Notes: generated by a model from the letters alone, not told the origin. Counted from the stretch's first letter, positions 1 through 8,310 are shown. The stretch is 49,206 nucleotides of DNA from Candidatus Omnitrophota bacterium (GCA_016930485.1 JAFGGP010000040.1:1-49206); one strand, 5' to 3'. Numbers and translations are program-made.

Positions 1-59
1 GAGATTACTTCGGTCGCTTTGCTTCCTCCCTAATGACAGCACGAGATACTTTTTCAACG

Positions 60-126
60 GTCTCAATTTGGCATTAGATGATTCATTTGGAATTGGAAAT
101 TTATTATTGGTGACCTGGTGACTTAG
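60..126. repeat. Right-arm-like repeat remnants upstream of the TPR gene
   Basis: The first 162 bases hold no gene. They contain AATTTGG-type words (around 67-101) and GGTGACCTGGTGAC-type words (around 112-125). These match the right arms of the composite repeats at 4829-5041 and 3436-4254. The left arms would lie outside the window, so this looks like the end of one or two such elements. The call rests on sequence similarity by eye only. Confidence 0.45.
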
Positions 127-162
127 AAAGGCCAAAGGTCGGGCCTGTTCAAAGGAAGATAT

Positions 163-1464
163 ATGTCAAAGAAATTAGGCGCGGCTCTCTGCGCCGTATG
201 CCTCACGATAATCTCATGTGTATTGCCGGTTTCTGCAGAGGAAAAGGCGGCCCCTTCGGTTGATGTGGATTATGAGGAACTTGCCGGCGAACTGGAGATG
301 CTTGCGAGGGAGGAGCCCCTTATTGTGACCAATATCTACCGCATGATCGCCGAGGCGTATCAGCGCAGGGAGAAACCCGAGCTGGCGATGGCGGCGTATG
401 AAAAGGCCCTGCGGTTTTCTCCCGCTGATGAGGGTCTGTTGAACGTGCTCAGCGACCTTGCCCGAGAGATTGGCGATGCTGAACGGAGCCTTCGATATGC
501 GGGGCGATTGGTAGAACTCCATCCCGGGAATATCTATTATTATCAGCGCCTTGCCGCTATCTACGAATCTCTTGATCAGACCGATAAGGTAGAAGCGTTA
601 TGGGAAAAGGCCCTGGAGGCCAATCCCGATAACCCTGATTTCAGGAGGCAACTGGCCGAGAACCTTGCCGAGAAAGATGACTTTGAGAATGCCGTCAAAG
701 AGATGGAGGCGGCCCTGGCGCTTGAGCCGGCAAACAGCTGGTTTCTCAGGCTCCTGGCCCGGTATCAGATAGAGCTCGGTGACCCGCGCTCAGGACTGGC
801 AAGCCTGCGCGAGGCCAACGCGAAGAGCCAAGATGCCTGGGAGAAACGGGATATCGCCTGCGAGGCCGCGAATAGTATCGCCCGGTCCGGGACACCCGAG
901 GAGATGCTTGCAGATTTCATGCAGCCGATCGAACAGAATACCGGGGATGCCTTTTATTACTGGGTCGTCGGCCAGGTGTACGTCAATGAAGGGGAGCGCG
1001 GGAAGGCGATAGGGGTCTTTGAGAAGGCGGTCCGACTTATTCCCGCGGAGAGAGAATTTGTGCGGCAACTGGTAGACCTCTATCAGGATACCCGGGATTT
1101 TGACCGGGCGATAGCGCTCATCCAGGGTCTGATCGATGCAGAGGGGGAGAGCTCTGACCTCTATAGCCGGCTTGCCGATGCGTATCTCGCAGCCGGGGAG
1201 TATGACAGGGCGCTTGAGGTGTATGAAAAGGCGCGCGCGTTAGATCCGGAAAATCTCTATTTCTTTGAACGTATCGCCGATGTATATCTCAGGCAGAACC
1301 GGCCCGGTGAGGCGATCAGGCAATACGAGGAGATTATAAATCGGACCGCTGATACCTGGCGGAAGGAGGATATGGAAAAGCGGATACAGAGTATACGCGA
1401 ACGGCTTGCGGATGAGGCGGCCCGGGAGGCGGCGGCCAGGGAAGAAGGAGAGGCAGGGCAGTAG
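163..1464 (+). CDS. Exported TPR-repeat protein
   Basis: A 433-residue protein with a signal peptide at residues 1-25 (MSKKLGAALC... ending near VSAEE), so it probably works in the periplasm. The rest is a run of tetratricopeptide repeats from about residue 55 to 400, with typical A-x-x-x-Y-x-x-A-L and P-x-N patterns such as AMAAYEKALRFSP and ALEVYEKARALDPEN. TPR solenoids bind other proteins and often help assemble pili or secretion machines; that role is inferred from the pseudopilin genes downstream. The ATG has an AAGGAAG ribosome-binding site about six bases upstream. The C-terminus is a charged Ala/Glu-rich tail. No catalytic domain is visible. Confidence 0.85.
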   Translation: MSKKLGAALCAVCLTIISCVLPVSAEEKAAPSVDVDYEELAGELEMLAREEPLIVTNIYRMIAEAYQRREKPELAMAAYEKALRFSPADEGLLNVLSDLAREIGDAERSLRYAGRLVELHPGNIYYYQRLAAIYESLDQTDKVEALWEKALEANPDNPDFRRQLAENLAEKDDFENAVKEMEAALALEPANSWFLRLLARYQIELGDPRSGLASLREANAKSQDAWEKRDIACEAANSIARSGTPEEMLADFMQPIEQNTGDAFYYWVVGQVYVNEGERGKAIGVFEKAVRLIPAEREFVRQLVDLYQDTRDFDRAIALIQGLIDAEGESSDLYSRLADAYLAAGEYDRALEVYEKARALDPENLYFFERIADVYLRQNRPGEAIRQYEEIINRTADTWRKEDMEKRIQSIRERLADEAAREAAAREEGEAGQ

Positions 1465-1507
1465 GGTGCTTAACAATGTTCGTTCGTGAACGCAGTTGAT
1501 ATAACTC

Positions 1508-1535
1508 TTGACAAAGCTGAAAGGTGGGTTAGAAT
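1508..1535 (+). promoter_or_regulatory. Sigma70-type promoter for the 1676 gene
   Basis: TTGACA at 1508-1513 and TAGAAT at 1530-1535 are separated by 16 bases. Transcription would start near 1542 and leave a leader of about 130 nt before the ATG at 1676. Confidence 0.6.
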
Positions 1536-1545
1536 AAATGAGGAC

Positions 1546-1651
1546 ATGAGTTATGAAATTACGAAGACATAACTCATTGTTCGAATGTATCCCGCATCTG
1601 ACGCGGAATGATAAAAAAATAGCCCACATTTCAATGCGGGAAAATTTTTTT
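1546..1651 (+). promoter_or_regulatory. Structured 5' leader with terminator-like hairpin
   Basis: The leader starts with a perfect 10-bp stem (ATGAGTTATG 1546-1555 with CATAACTCAT 1568-1577). Near its end CCCACATT (1623-1630) can pair with AATGCGGG (1633-1640) with one mismatch, followed by a seven-T run at 1645-1651, which looks like an intrinsic terminator. The same ATGCGGG can instead pair with CCCGCAT at 1591-1597, so two exclusive folds are possible. The gene's GGAGGAGG ribosome-binding site follows directly. This is the layout of an attenuator or riboswitch-like element, but I recognise no known aptamer. Confidence 0.45.
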
Positions 1652-1675
1652 ACTCAGCAAGGAGGAGGTGCATAT

Positions 1676-2110
1676 ATGTTTCAATCTAAGTTTTTGTTGG
1701 GTGTTGTCGTTGGATTTCTGATGTTGGGGGTGATTGTGGGCGGTTTTTACGGTTGCGGCCTTGCACAGGAAAAACAGCCTGCGGCCCCGGCAGAAGAGCC
1801 GGCAGAAGTCCCACAACCGGTCGCACCACCTCAGGTGACCCCCGGTGATATAGTATACCAGTTTGCCGATGCCACCGAGATGCAGGAATTTGAGCGGCTC
1901 TATGCGGCAAAGATGGCGGTCAATTCCCGTATAGCAGTCCTGGCGAACTATATCGCTATGGAACGCAATAATCTGGATCAGATCGACGCCCAGATTTATC
2001 TGAAGTATAAATTCAATCTCGATCCCAACAAGATGTACAATCTGGACCGTCAGTCGATGGTGATCGCCGAGGTAGCCCCGCCTCCCGCACAAGAGGAGCC
2101 GCAGCAGTAA
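1676..2110 (+). CDS. Small membrane-anchored protein of unknown function
   Basis: The ORF track starts at 1553, but the ATG at 1676 has a strong GGAGGAGG ribosome-binding site just upstream, giving 144 residues. Residues 8-27 form one hydrophobic segment (FLLGVVVGFLMLGVIVGGFY). A cysteine follows (YGCGLAQE), so it could be a signal anchor or a weakly lipobox-like lipoprotein signal. A Pro/Glu/Ala-rich linker leads to a folded part of about 90 residues (roughly 50-135) with a helical look (EMQEFERLYAAKMAVNSRIAVL) and then a Pro/Gln-rich tail. I do not recognise the family. It has its own promoter and structured leader and is probably not in one operon with its neighbours. Confidence 0.75.
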   Translation: MFQSKFLLGVVVGFLMLGVIVGGFYGCGLAQEKQPAAPAEEPAEVPQPVAPPQVTPGDIVYQFADATEMQEFERLYAAKMAVNSRIAVLANYIAMERNNLDQIDAQIYLKYKFNLDPNKMYNLDRQSMVIAEVAPPPAQEEPQQ

Positions 2111-2162
2111 ACTATATACGCGGAACGCACAGACGTTAAGGAACTGGCTTGATACGCAGAAT

Positions 2163-2214
2163 ATACGCGGAAGGAAATGAGAATTTATCTCTGATGCTTC
2201 CGCGTATTTTTATT
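2163..2214 (+). terminator. Terminator-like stem-loop after the 1676 gene
   Basis: A perfect 11-bp stem, ATACGCGGAAG (2163-2173) with CTTCCGCGTAT (2197-2207), runs into TTTTATTTTTAT. The 23-nt loop is long for an intrinsic terminator. Similar CGCGGAAC words lie at about 2118 and, inverted, at about 2275, so the stem may also belong to the repeat family that fills other gaps here. Confidence 0.5.
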
Positions 2215-2329
2215 TTTATATCCTGTAAGACAATGTGTTACAATAGGACAATTATACAATGAAGATTCTGCGTTGTTCCGCGTCAGTTTCTGCGCGATTC
2301 AGCGCACACTAAGAGCGAAGCGAGTTAAC

Positions 2330-3430
2330 TTGAACAAAAGTTTCCTCCAGGCAGAGATTAAAGTCCCCGAATTCCTGAAAAGGAAAAGGGCCAATTTCAA
2401 GGAATTGGTGCAATTTACCCGCCAGGCGGCTACCCTGGTGCGGGCAGGCCTTCCTCTGGTCAGGTCCCTCGATACACTGCATGAACAACTGGATAAGGGC
2501 TATTTAAAGGAGTGCGTCGGCACGATTGCCGAAGAGGTAAAGAGCGGCACCGCATTTTCAGAGGCGTTGTCTCACTACCGGACTGTCTTCCCGCCGTTAT
2601 ACGTAAATATGGTGCGGGCAGGAGAACAGGGCGGTATGCTTGAGGAGATTCTTAAGCGTCTTGCCGATTTTCTGGAGAAACAGGAGCGGCTCCGCACCCG
2701 CATTAAGAGCGCCCTGATGTACCCTATTTTTGTGCTTGGCGTAGCAATTCTCATCCTGGTGGTGCTGATGATTTTTGTTGTCCCTACGTTTACCAAGATG
2801 TTCGAGGATCTGGGAGGGGCGCTGCCGCTGCCGACGATGATTTTGATCGGGATCAGCGATCTCTTTCGTTACCGGTGGTACTGGGTTGTGGCCGCGATTG
2901 CGGCGGTGATTGGTCTGGTGAAGCTGACGGCGAGGCTTCTCGGCAAAAGCAGATGGGATTATTGTGTGGATAACATCAGACTGCATCTTCCTGTCTTCGG
3001 CGAGCTGATCCGGAAGGCCGCTATCGCGATTTTTGCCCGCACCCTCGGCACGCTCCTGACGAGCGGTGTCTCGATTTTGAACGCACTGGATACCGTGAAG
3101 GAGATTGCGGGTAACGAGATTGTGAAACGGGGTATCGGCGAGGTGCGGGAGAGCATCAAGGAGGGCGAGAGTGTCTCAGGGCCCCTTTCGCGGTGCAAGG
3201 CCTTTGATCCTATGGTGGTCAAGATGGTTGCTATTGGCGAGGAGACAGGACAGCTCAACAAGATGCTGGTTGAGATTGCCGCAAGCTATGAAGAGGAGGT
3301 CGATGTTATGGTCAGCGGCCTTACCGCGCTCCTTGAGCCGCTTCTTATTGTTTTTCTGGGCCTGGTTGTCGGTTTTATCGTCATAGCGATGTTTCTGCCT
3401 CTCTTTTCCATGGCACGGCTTATTGCATAG
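2330..3430 (+). CDS. gspF: GspF/PilC inner-membrane platform protein
   Basis: Platform protein of a type II secretion system or type IV pilus, which couples the ATPase to pseudopilin assembly. It begins at the first GspF domain (KELVQFTRQAATLVRAGLPL) and has the usual two repeats. Hydrophobic spans lie near MYPIFVLGVAILILVVLMIFV, WYWVVAAIAAVIGLV and the C-terminal LLIVFLGLVVGFIVIAMFLP. The ORF track begins at TTG 2273, but the first 19 codons look like repeat-derived intergenic DNA. The TTG at 2330 is chosen, giving 366 residues. The usual ~50-residue N-terminal lead-in of the family (the short domain around YxALDxxGK) is missing, so the protein is short at its N-terminus. Neither start has a good ribosome-binding site. 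It heads a pseudopilin block. Confidence 0.9.
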   Translation: MNKSFLQAEIKVPEFLKRKRANFKELVQFTRQAATLVRAGLPLVRSLDTLHEQLDKGYLKECVGTIAEEVKSGTAFSEALSHYRTVFPPLYVNMVRAGEQGGMLEEILKRLADFLEKQERLRTRIKSALMYPIFVLGVAILILVVLMIFVVPTFTKMFEDLGGALPLPTMILIGISDLFRYRWYWVVAAIAAVIGLVKLTARLLGKSRWDYCVDNIRLHLPVFGELIRKAAIAIFARTLGTLLTSGVSILNALDTVKEIAGNEIVKRGIGEVRESIKEGESVSGPLSRCKAFDPMVVKMVAIGEETGQLNKMLVEIAASYEEEVDVMVSGLTALLEPLLIVFLGLVVGFIVIAMFLPLFSMARLIA

Positions 3431-3435
3431 TCCAT

Positions 3436-3782
3436 GTCACATGACACAGGACACATGACACAGGTGACAAAAACTCTAAACACAAAACCCGAAACTCTAA
3501 ATAAACTCAAATGCCCCACATTCAAAACCCAAAACAACTGCTGTATGTCATTGCGCACCCCGATGCGAGATCCAGAAAAAAATGGATCCCCGGGTCAAGC
3601 CCGCCACTTCTGGTGAGACCTCGTTCACCTATAGGCGAGACCTCGCGAAAGCGGGAATCCAGGGAAAAATAAAGAGATAGATTCCGGATCAAGTCCGGAA
3701 TGACAGAAATGGCAAGATAGAAGGAAAAATTTTTGTACTTTGATTTAAAAACTGGTGACTGGTGTCATGGTGACCTGGTAAC
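3436..3782. repeat. Composite nested inverted-repeat element
   Basis: This gap holds no gene; the 60-residue ORF at 3434 is a by-product of the repeat. The left arm is five tandem 7-mers (GTCACAT, GACACAG, GACACAT, GACACAG, GTGACAA; 3436-3470). The right arm (3751-3782) is made of CTGGTGAC-like units, roughly its reverse complement. Inside lies a core bounded by TGTCATT (3546-3552) and AATGACA (3699-3705). That core contains a perfect 8-bp hairpin ATTCCGGA-TCAAG-TCCGGAAT (3681-3701) and a CGGG-TCAAG-CCCG hairpin. TCATTCC...GGAATGAC cores of this type occur between genes in many bacterial genomes. Confidence 0.7.
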
Positions 3783-3788
3783 TTGACA

Positions 3789-4163
3789 ATGAAAAAAGAA
3801 AAAGGTTTCACCCTCATAGAAATTGTTATCGCCCTGGGCATCCTGGTCATCGGCGTCGTTGGCCTGATGCAGGTATTTCCTGTCGGCCTCCAGGCGAGTA
3901 ATATGTCGGGGATAAAAAGTGATGCGGCCCTCCTTGCCCAGAAGCTGCTCGACGAGGCAAAACTCATGGGTGTCGATCACATTCCTCAATCAGTCCAGGA
4001 GGGCAGGTTTACCTGCGCATTTTCTAAGGAGGAGGTAACGCTTGAGGGTTCTACGCTGAACGAGCCCCATCTGCACACACCGTATAAGATAAGCCTGACG
4101 ATGCACTGGACAGAGCGCAGGCGCCTGCGCAGCGAGACATTTGTGACGTACATGCTTGAATAA
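3789..4163 (+). CDS. GspI/PilV-like minor pseudopilin
   Basis: A prepilin of 124 residues. MKKEKG|FTLIEIVIALGILVIGVVGLM has the short basic leader, the glycine before the cleavage point, Phe at +1 and Glu at +5 that prepilin peptidase (GspO/PilD) needs, followed by a hydrophobic helix. Small size and position between gspF and a gspJ-like gene fit GspI, a minor pseudopilin of the T2SS tip complex; the C-terminal domain is too divergent for certainty. The ORF track uses TTG 3783; ATG 3789 gives the same leader two residues shorter. Neither has a Shine-Dalgarno sequence, because the right arm of a repeat element ends immediately upstream. Confidence 0.85.
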   Translation: MKKEKGFTLIEIVIALGILVIGVVGLMQVFPVGLQASNMSGIKSDAALLAQKLLDEAKLMGVDHIPQSVQEGRFTCAFSKEEVTLEGSTLNEPHLHTPYKISLTMHWTERRRLRSETFVTYMLE

Positions 4164-4184
4164 TATCATGATAAACACTATAGA

Positions 4185-4254
4185 GTCACCAAGACACAAT
4201 GTCACAAAGTCACCAGAAAAAACTGGTGTCCTGGTGACCTGGTGTCCTGGCGAC
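4185..4254. repeat. 32-bp inverted repeat made of four 8-nt units per arm
   Basis: Left arm: GTCACCAA, GACACAAT, GTCACAAA, GTCACCAG (4185-4216). Loop: six A (4217-4222). Right arm: CTGGTGTC, CTGGTGAC, CTGGTGTC, CTGGCGAC (4223-4254). The arms are complementary over all four octamers with a few mismatches. The hairpin overlaps the start region of the gspJ-like gene. Confidence 0.85.
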
Positions 4255-4815
4255 CTTACAAGGAAGAAGAATGGTTTTACCGTCCTAGAAGCATTGATCG
4301 CCCTGTCGATTATCGCGGTCATCATCACCTCAACCTTTATGATTTTTAAGGGCGCGACAAATTCGTGGAGACACGGAGAGGCCCGGGCGCACGTCTATCA
4401 GACGGTCCGTTCCGTATGTGATATCGTCATCCGCGATGTGTCTCAGGCGGCGACCGCCAAGGGACTGGGGCCGGTGGCCGATGCCCCGTTATTCTCCGGG
4501 ACGACCGATTCTATGTTGTTTGTTACCCCGATGGGGGACAGCAGAGAGCTTATTGAGGTGTCCTACCGGCTGGAGGAGGGTCGCTTTAACCGGAGGGCCG
4601 CTGAGACGATAGACGGGGATCCCGAGACGTGCGACTATAACGAGGATTTAAGCGATGAGATAGATGAGGTTCAATTTGCCTATCTGGCCGACGGCCAATG
4701 GCAGGTGAGCTGGAACAGCGCTGTCACGAAACGATTGCCGCAGGCGGTGAAGATGGACATTGTGTTACAGAAAGAACGTTTTGAGATTATTATCAAGATA
4801 GAAGCGGTAAACTAA
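4234..4815 (+). CDS. gspJ: GspJ-like minor pseudopilin
   Basis: Pseudopilin with cleavage motif KKNG|FTVLEALIALSIIAVIITSTF (Gly at -1, Glu at +5) and a GspJ-like globular part (SWRHGEARAHVYQTVRSVCDIVIRD, then a beta-rich region). It would join GspI and GspK in the tip of the T2SS pseudopilus. The start is uncertain. The ORF track begins at TTG 4156, which would put a 37-residue repeat-derived leader before the cleavage site. GTG 4234 gives a normal 14-residue leader but lies inside the right arm of the 4185-4254 hairpin and has no ribosome-binding site. A good AAGGAAG sits before ATG 4271, which is out of frame and opens only a 5-codon peptide. Confidence 0.8.
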   Translation: MTWCPGDLTRKKNGFTVLEALIALSIIAVIITSTFMIFKGATNSWRHGEARAHVYQTVRSVCDIVIRDVSQAATAKGLGPVADAPLFSGTTDSMLFVTPMGDSRELIEVSYRLEEGRFNRRAAETIDGDPETCDYNEDLSDEIDEVQFAYLADGQWQVSWNSAVTKRLPQAVKMDIVLQKERFEIIIKIEAVN

Positions 4816-4828
4816 CCGCGTAATAACA

Positions 4829-5041
4829 AATGACGAATTCCAAATTTCAAATGAATCACCTAATTCCAAATGACAAAAAGAATCTGTCATTCCCACGGGG
4901 CCTGTCCCGTACCCCGATACGGGACGGAAATCCAGAAAAATAGATGGATCCCCGGATCTTCGCCTAAGGATGACAGAATTTTTTTAGAGTATTTGATGAT
5001 TTGGATTTCATTTGGATTTTGACATTTGGATTTTGGGATTC
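4829..5041. repeat. Composite nested inverted-repeat element
   Basis: No gene here. The outer arms are AATTCCAAA-type words on the left (4829-4875) and TTTGGATTT-type words on the right (about 4999-5041), inverted relative to each other. The inner core is bounded by TCTGTCAT (4883-4890) and ATGACAGA (4970-4977). Within it GTCCCGTA (4904-4911) pairs perfectly with TACGGGAC (4918-4925). The architecture matches 3436-3782, but the arm sequence is different. Confidence 0.7.
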
Positions 5042-5052
5042 TATGAATTTTT

Positions 5053-8000
5053 ATGAATTCAAAAAAAGGTATTGCCCTTATTATCGTCCTGAGCGTTCTT
5101 GCGGTGGCAAGCATTATCGCCATAAGTTTTTTATTTACTATGCGGCTTGAGGAGCACGCCGCCTCAAATTTTCTCAATACCATAAAAGCACGGTATATTG
5201 CCGAGATGGGCGTGGTGCATGCGCGCCGGCTGCTTGAAGAAGACAGTTTTCTGGACCGCGACCGGTGGGTAAGCGCCTCGGAAACGATCGGGCTGGGTTA
5301 CGACGGATATAACGAGAGCTGGCACGAGCTCTTTACAGGAAGCGATGTCGACGTAGACGGAGACGGCACCCCGGAAAGCAGATGGATTCCGGTGGAAGGA
5401 GGCACCTTTTCCGGCAGGTATGCCGTGCTGGTGAGCGATGAGGCGGGTAAGCTTAATTTGAATATGCCGCGCTCCGATATTGTCAGGGACGGCATTGCCA
5501 GTATCTTTACCGCATGCTCAAGCGGGGGTGCTCAGATGTCGCAGGCGACCGACGCGCTTTTTGCATACCGGTACGGCCCCGATAAAAAACCCGGCGTCGC
5601 CAGGCGGGACGACGACTTTGATAATGTCCTGTTGACCAATGACGGTATCGATAATGATGGCGACGGCCATATAGACGAGGCAGGCGAGGGCATTGATGAA
5701 GACAATGAATTTCTTCCGGCTCATCCGCGCGGCGATGACGCGGCCTTTAGCGTGCTGGAGAGATATAAAACCGCTGCACGAATAAGCGATGACCTCTGGG
5801 CTAGGGTGCGCCCTTTCTTAACCGTTTATTCACAGAGCGACAACCTTGATATGTGGGGTCTCCCGAGGATTAATATCAACAATGTCTCGGCAGAGGAGCT
5901 CGTTGAAATTTTAAAATCAACGGGGTTTGACAATCCGTGGCAGATCGCCGTCAACATTGCCGATTTTATTGATGATGATTTTGTAAAGAGCTCTGTGGTA
6001 AAGGCGACGAGGGGCTGTTCGGTCAAGGCCTGTTTTACCTACGATCTTGGCAGCTGGGAATTTGTGGGAGGGCATTACCGCTGCCTTAGACCGGGCGGAT
6101 TGCCGGGTGTCTGGCAATGGCAGGGGGTCCCCCCCGGTGATTATTACGTCAAGGTCTACGGGTATGGAGAAAACTCTAAGGTAGGCGATGTGACTATTAA
6201 CGGGGTCGTGCATCCGGATATGGAACATGATGATCTCTTCGGGCTTTTTGCCAGGGAGAAGGTAACGGTTGCCGAGGATACAATCTTACAGGTTGAGGTC
6301 CAGAACAATTTCGGGGCAGAGACGACCACTTATTTTTCCGGGGTCGAACTTATTCCGGTACGAGGGGGCGGCACTATTAGACCGCGTCTGGTGTACGGGA
6401 TCGAGGGGGTGCGTATTAATGAGATTATGGTGAAGCCGGTTTTGAATAAGTCAACCGAACATATGCAGCCGGGCGGGTACTGGACTGCCTCGGGAGGCGG
6501 TTTTGTCAATAATACAGCCGGAAGCGGGGCAAAGGGCGAGGGCACATGGGAATGGACCGGTATTCCCGACGGCAAATACTATCTCTATGTGTACGGCCAG
6601 AGCGGTCAGGCGGTAGGTGATGTGAGGGTAGAGGGGGTAACACAGGGGCACATGACAGACGGGGGCAGGTTTTCGGCGAAGAGCGCCGTCTCGGTATACG
6701 GCGGGCGGCTTCGCATATCGATCCAGAATAACGAACCCGAGGGGGTAAGCTGTTACTTTTCGCGCATCGAACTTTCCCAGCAGCCTGACGGCGAGTATAT
6801 CGAGCTGGTCAATCTTACCGAACGTGAGGTGGATATCGGTGGCTGGATTGTCGAAGGAACCGGATACAGCGGATGGCCGGCGCGTATCCCGCTGGGCACC
6901 GCCATCGAACCGAACGGTTTCATCGTCCTTGCGATGGATGCGGACGACAAGACGACGGGCCTTTCCGGCAACGGCATTTCCTTTGATACCATATGGGGGG
7001 CGCGGGACAAGAACGTGGTGGGGCTTGATTTTACCCGGGCCGTAACCCCGGACGATGATCTGTTGCGCGATGTCCCGCTGTCTGGCTATAATATGATTAC
7101 TCTGCGGGACAGCAGTGAAAATTTGGTGGACGCGGCCGAGTATTCAAATACGACCCCGTATATCGCCTCTGAGAAGGGCGACCCCTCCTATAACGGCGAT
7201 ACCGACGGTGACGGGGCCGACGAGATATGGTATAACAGCCTCTCCTTGAGCAAGGGGACTCCCGGAGAAGAGAATAATAATACCGGCATGAAGGAGAGGT
7301 TGTGGAAGGATGACCAGTGGATGACTATTATTCACTCATCCGATGAAATTCTCTTTCGCAATTATCCTCTGTTTGATCTGGGCACCTTACTGTCTGTACG
7401 CCGGTCTGATGAATTTTGGAGGGCTCTTGCACTCGAAGAGGTGATGAAATGTATTGATGCATTCACCACAGAAGGAATCCGCCTCGAGAGCGAATGCGCA
7501 AAGCCATCCGATAATGAAGGACGCGGCAACGGATGGGTTGCCGTTGATCGTCCGGAACCAGCCACTGCCTGGTTTGAGAGCGGCGCTCTCGATGACGTGG
7601 GGTACTGGAGGTGGACCGGTGAGGACGGTGTGACGAACGGCGTCTATTCATTAAGCATTTTTGGCAGACAGGGCGAGTCGGTCAGCATCTCGGTGAGGCG
7701 CACCGGCGGAGGCTGGAGTCCCTGGACGCCGGCGTTGACCTATGGTGTCGGCAATAAGATATATTTCGGAAGGGTAGAGATAGGAACGGGCAGTGAAGGC
7801 GCCTCGCCTGATTCGACGCTTGAGGTGCGACTTAAAAATACATCCCCTAAGGGCGTGGCCCATTTTGATTACCTGAGACTCGACCCTTCTTCGGAGAAGT
7901 CCGGGGCGATCAATATTAATACCGCCTCTCAGGCGGTCCTTGAGGCATTGCCCGGTATTGACTCCGGGTATGCGGCGAGAATAATGCAAAACAGGCCGTA

Positions 8001-8238
8001 CGGCAACAAAGAAAATAAGCGAAGGGGGATCGGCGATCTTCTGGTCGGGGATGTCCTGCGGCCGCTAGAGTATGAGGATGAAGCGGATAAAGAACGTCAG
8101 ATGTTGGGATTATTCGGGGCATTTTCCAATTATGTCACCGTGCGTTCGGACACCTATGGTATTACGGTTATCGGCCAGATTGTCAAAAGGGATAAGATTC
8201 AGGCAGAGAAACGGATCGAAACCATTATCGAAAGGTAA
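5053..8238 (+). CDS. gspK: Giant GspK-like pseudopilin with inserted beta domains and a lamin-tail domain
   Basis: GspK caps the T2SS pseudopilus tip; usual length is about 320 residues, this one has 1061. It opens with a prepilin-like N-terminus (MNSKKG|IALIIVLSVLAVASIIAISFLF); Glu at +5 is absent, as is typical of GspK. A first GspK helical motif (PRININNVSAEELVEIL) is near residue 269, and a C-terminal helix-hairpin-helix motif (ININTASQAVLEALPGI) near 953. Between them are three similar beta-rich modules (about 323-431, 475-576 and 827-946; shared patterns such as WEWTGIPDGKYYLYVYGQ). There is also a lamin-tail-like domain that starts with VRINEIMVKP (about 452) and resumes with GEYIELVNLTEREVDIGGW (about 579), split by module 2. 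Calcium-loop-like runs occur (DVDGDGTPES, DNDGDGHIDEAGEG). The ATG follows a repeat-filled gap with no clear ribosome-binding site. Confidence 0.85.
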   Translation: MNSKKGIALIIVLSVLAVASIIAISFLFTMRLEEHAASNFLNTIKARYIAEMGVVHARRLLEEDSFLDRDRWVSASETIGLGYDGYNESWHELFTGSDVDVDGDGTPESRWIPVEGGTFSGRYAVLVSDEAGKLNLNMPRSDIVRDGIASIFTACSSGGAQMSQATDALFAYRYGPDKKPGVARRDDDFDNVLLTNDGIDNDGDGHIDEAGEGIDEDNEFLPAHPRGDDAAFSVLERYKTAARISDDLWARVRPFLTVYSQSDNLDMWGLPRININNVSAEELVEILKSTGFDNPWQIAVNIADFIDDDFVKSSVVKATRGCSVKACFTYDLGSWEFVGGHYRCLRPGGLPGVWQWQGVPPGDYYVKVYGYGENSKVGDVTINGVVHPDMEHDDLFGLFAREKVTVAEDTILQVEVQNNFGAETTTYFSGVELIPVRGGGTIRPRLVYGIEGVRINEIMVKPVLNKSTEHMQPGGYWTASGGGFVNNTAGSGAKGEGTWEWTGIPDGKYYLYVYGQSGQAVGDVRVEGVTQGHMTDGGRFSAKSAVSVYGGRLRISIQNNEPEGVSCYFSRIELSQQPDGEYIELVNLTEREVDIGGWIVEGTGYSGWPARIPLGTAIEPNGFIVLAMDADDKTTGLSGNGISFDTIWGARDKNVVGLDFTRAVTPDDDLLRDVPLSGYNMITLRDSSENLVDAAEYSNTTPYIASEKGDPSYNGDTDGDGADEIWYNSLSLSKGTPGEENNNTGMKERLWKDDQWMTIIHSSDEILFRNYPLFDLGTLLSVRRSDEFWRALALEEVMKCIDAFTTEGIRLESECAKPSDNEGRGNGWVAVDRPEPATAWFESGALDDVGYWRWTGEDGVTNGVYSLSIFGRQGESVSISVRRTGGGWSPWTPALTYGVGNKIYFGRVEIGTGSEGASPDSTLEVRLKNTSPKGVAHFDYLRLDPSSEKSGAININTASQAVLEALPGIDSGYAARIMQNRPYGNKENKRRGIGDLLVGDVLRPLEYEDEADKERQMLGLFGAFSNYVTVRSDTYGITVIGQIVKRDKIQAEKRIETIIER

Positions 8239-8310
8239 TCCGCATACAGAACAGCCAAAGGTTAACAGCTGAATAATTGTAATTTGTTGCAATAAAATAA
8301 GATACGAAAA

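Noticed and set aside
3434-3616. 60-residue ORF after gspF
   Set aside because: Its whole sequence comes from the repeat arm and core; no ribosome-binding site, no domain, low-complexity composition.
3436-4254. Short regularly spaced repeats as a CRISPR array
   Set aside because: Units are only 7-8 nt, follow each other without spacers, and occur as inverted arms; no cas gene is in the window.
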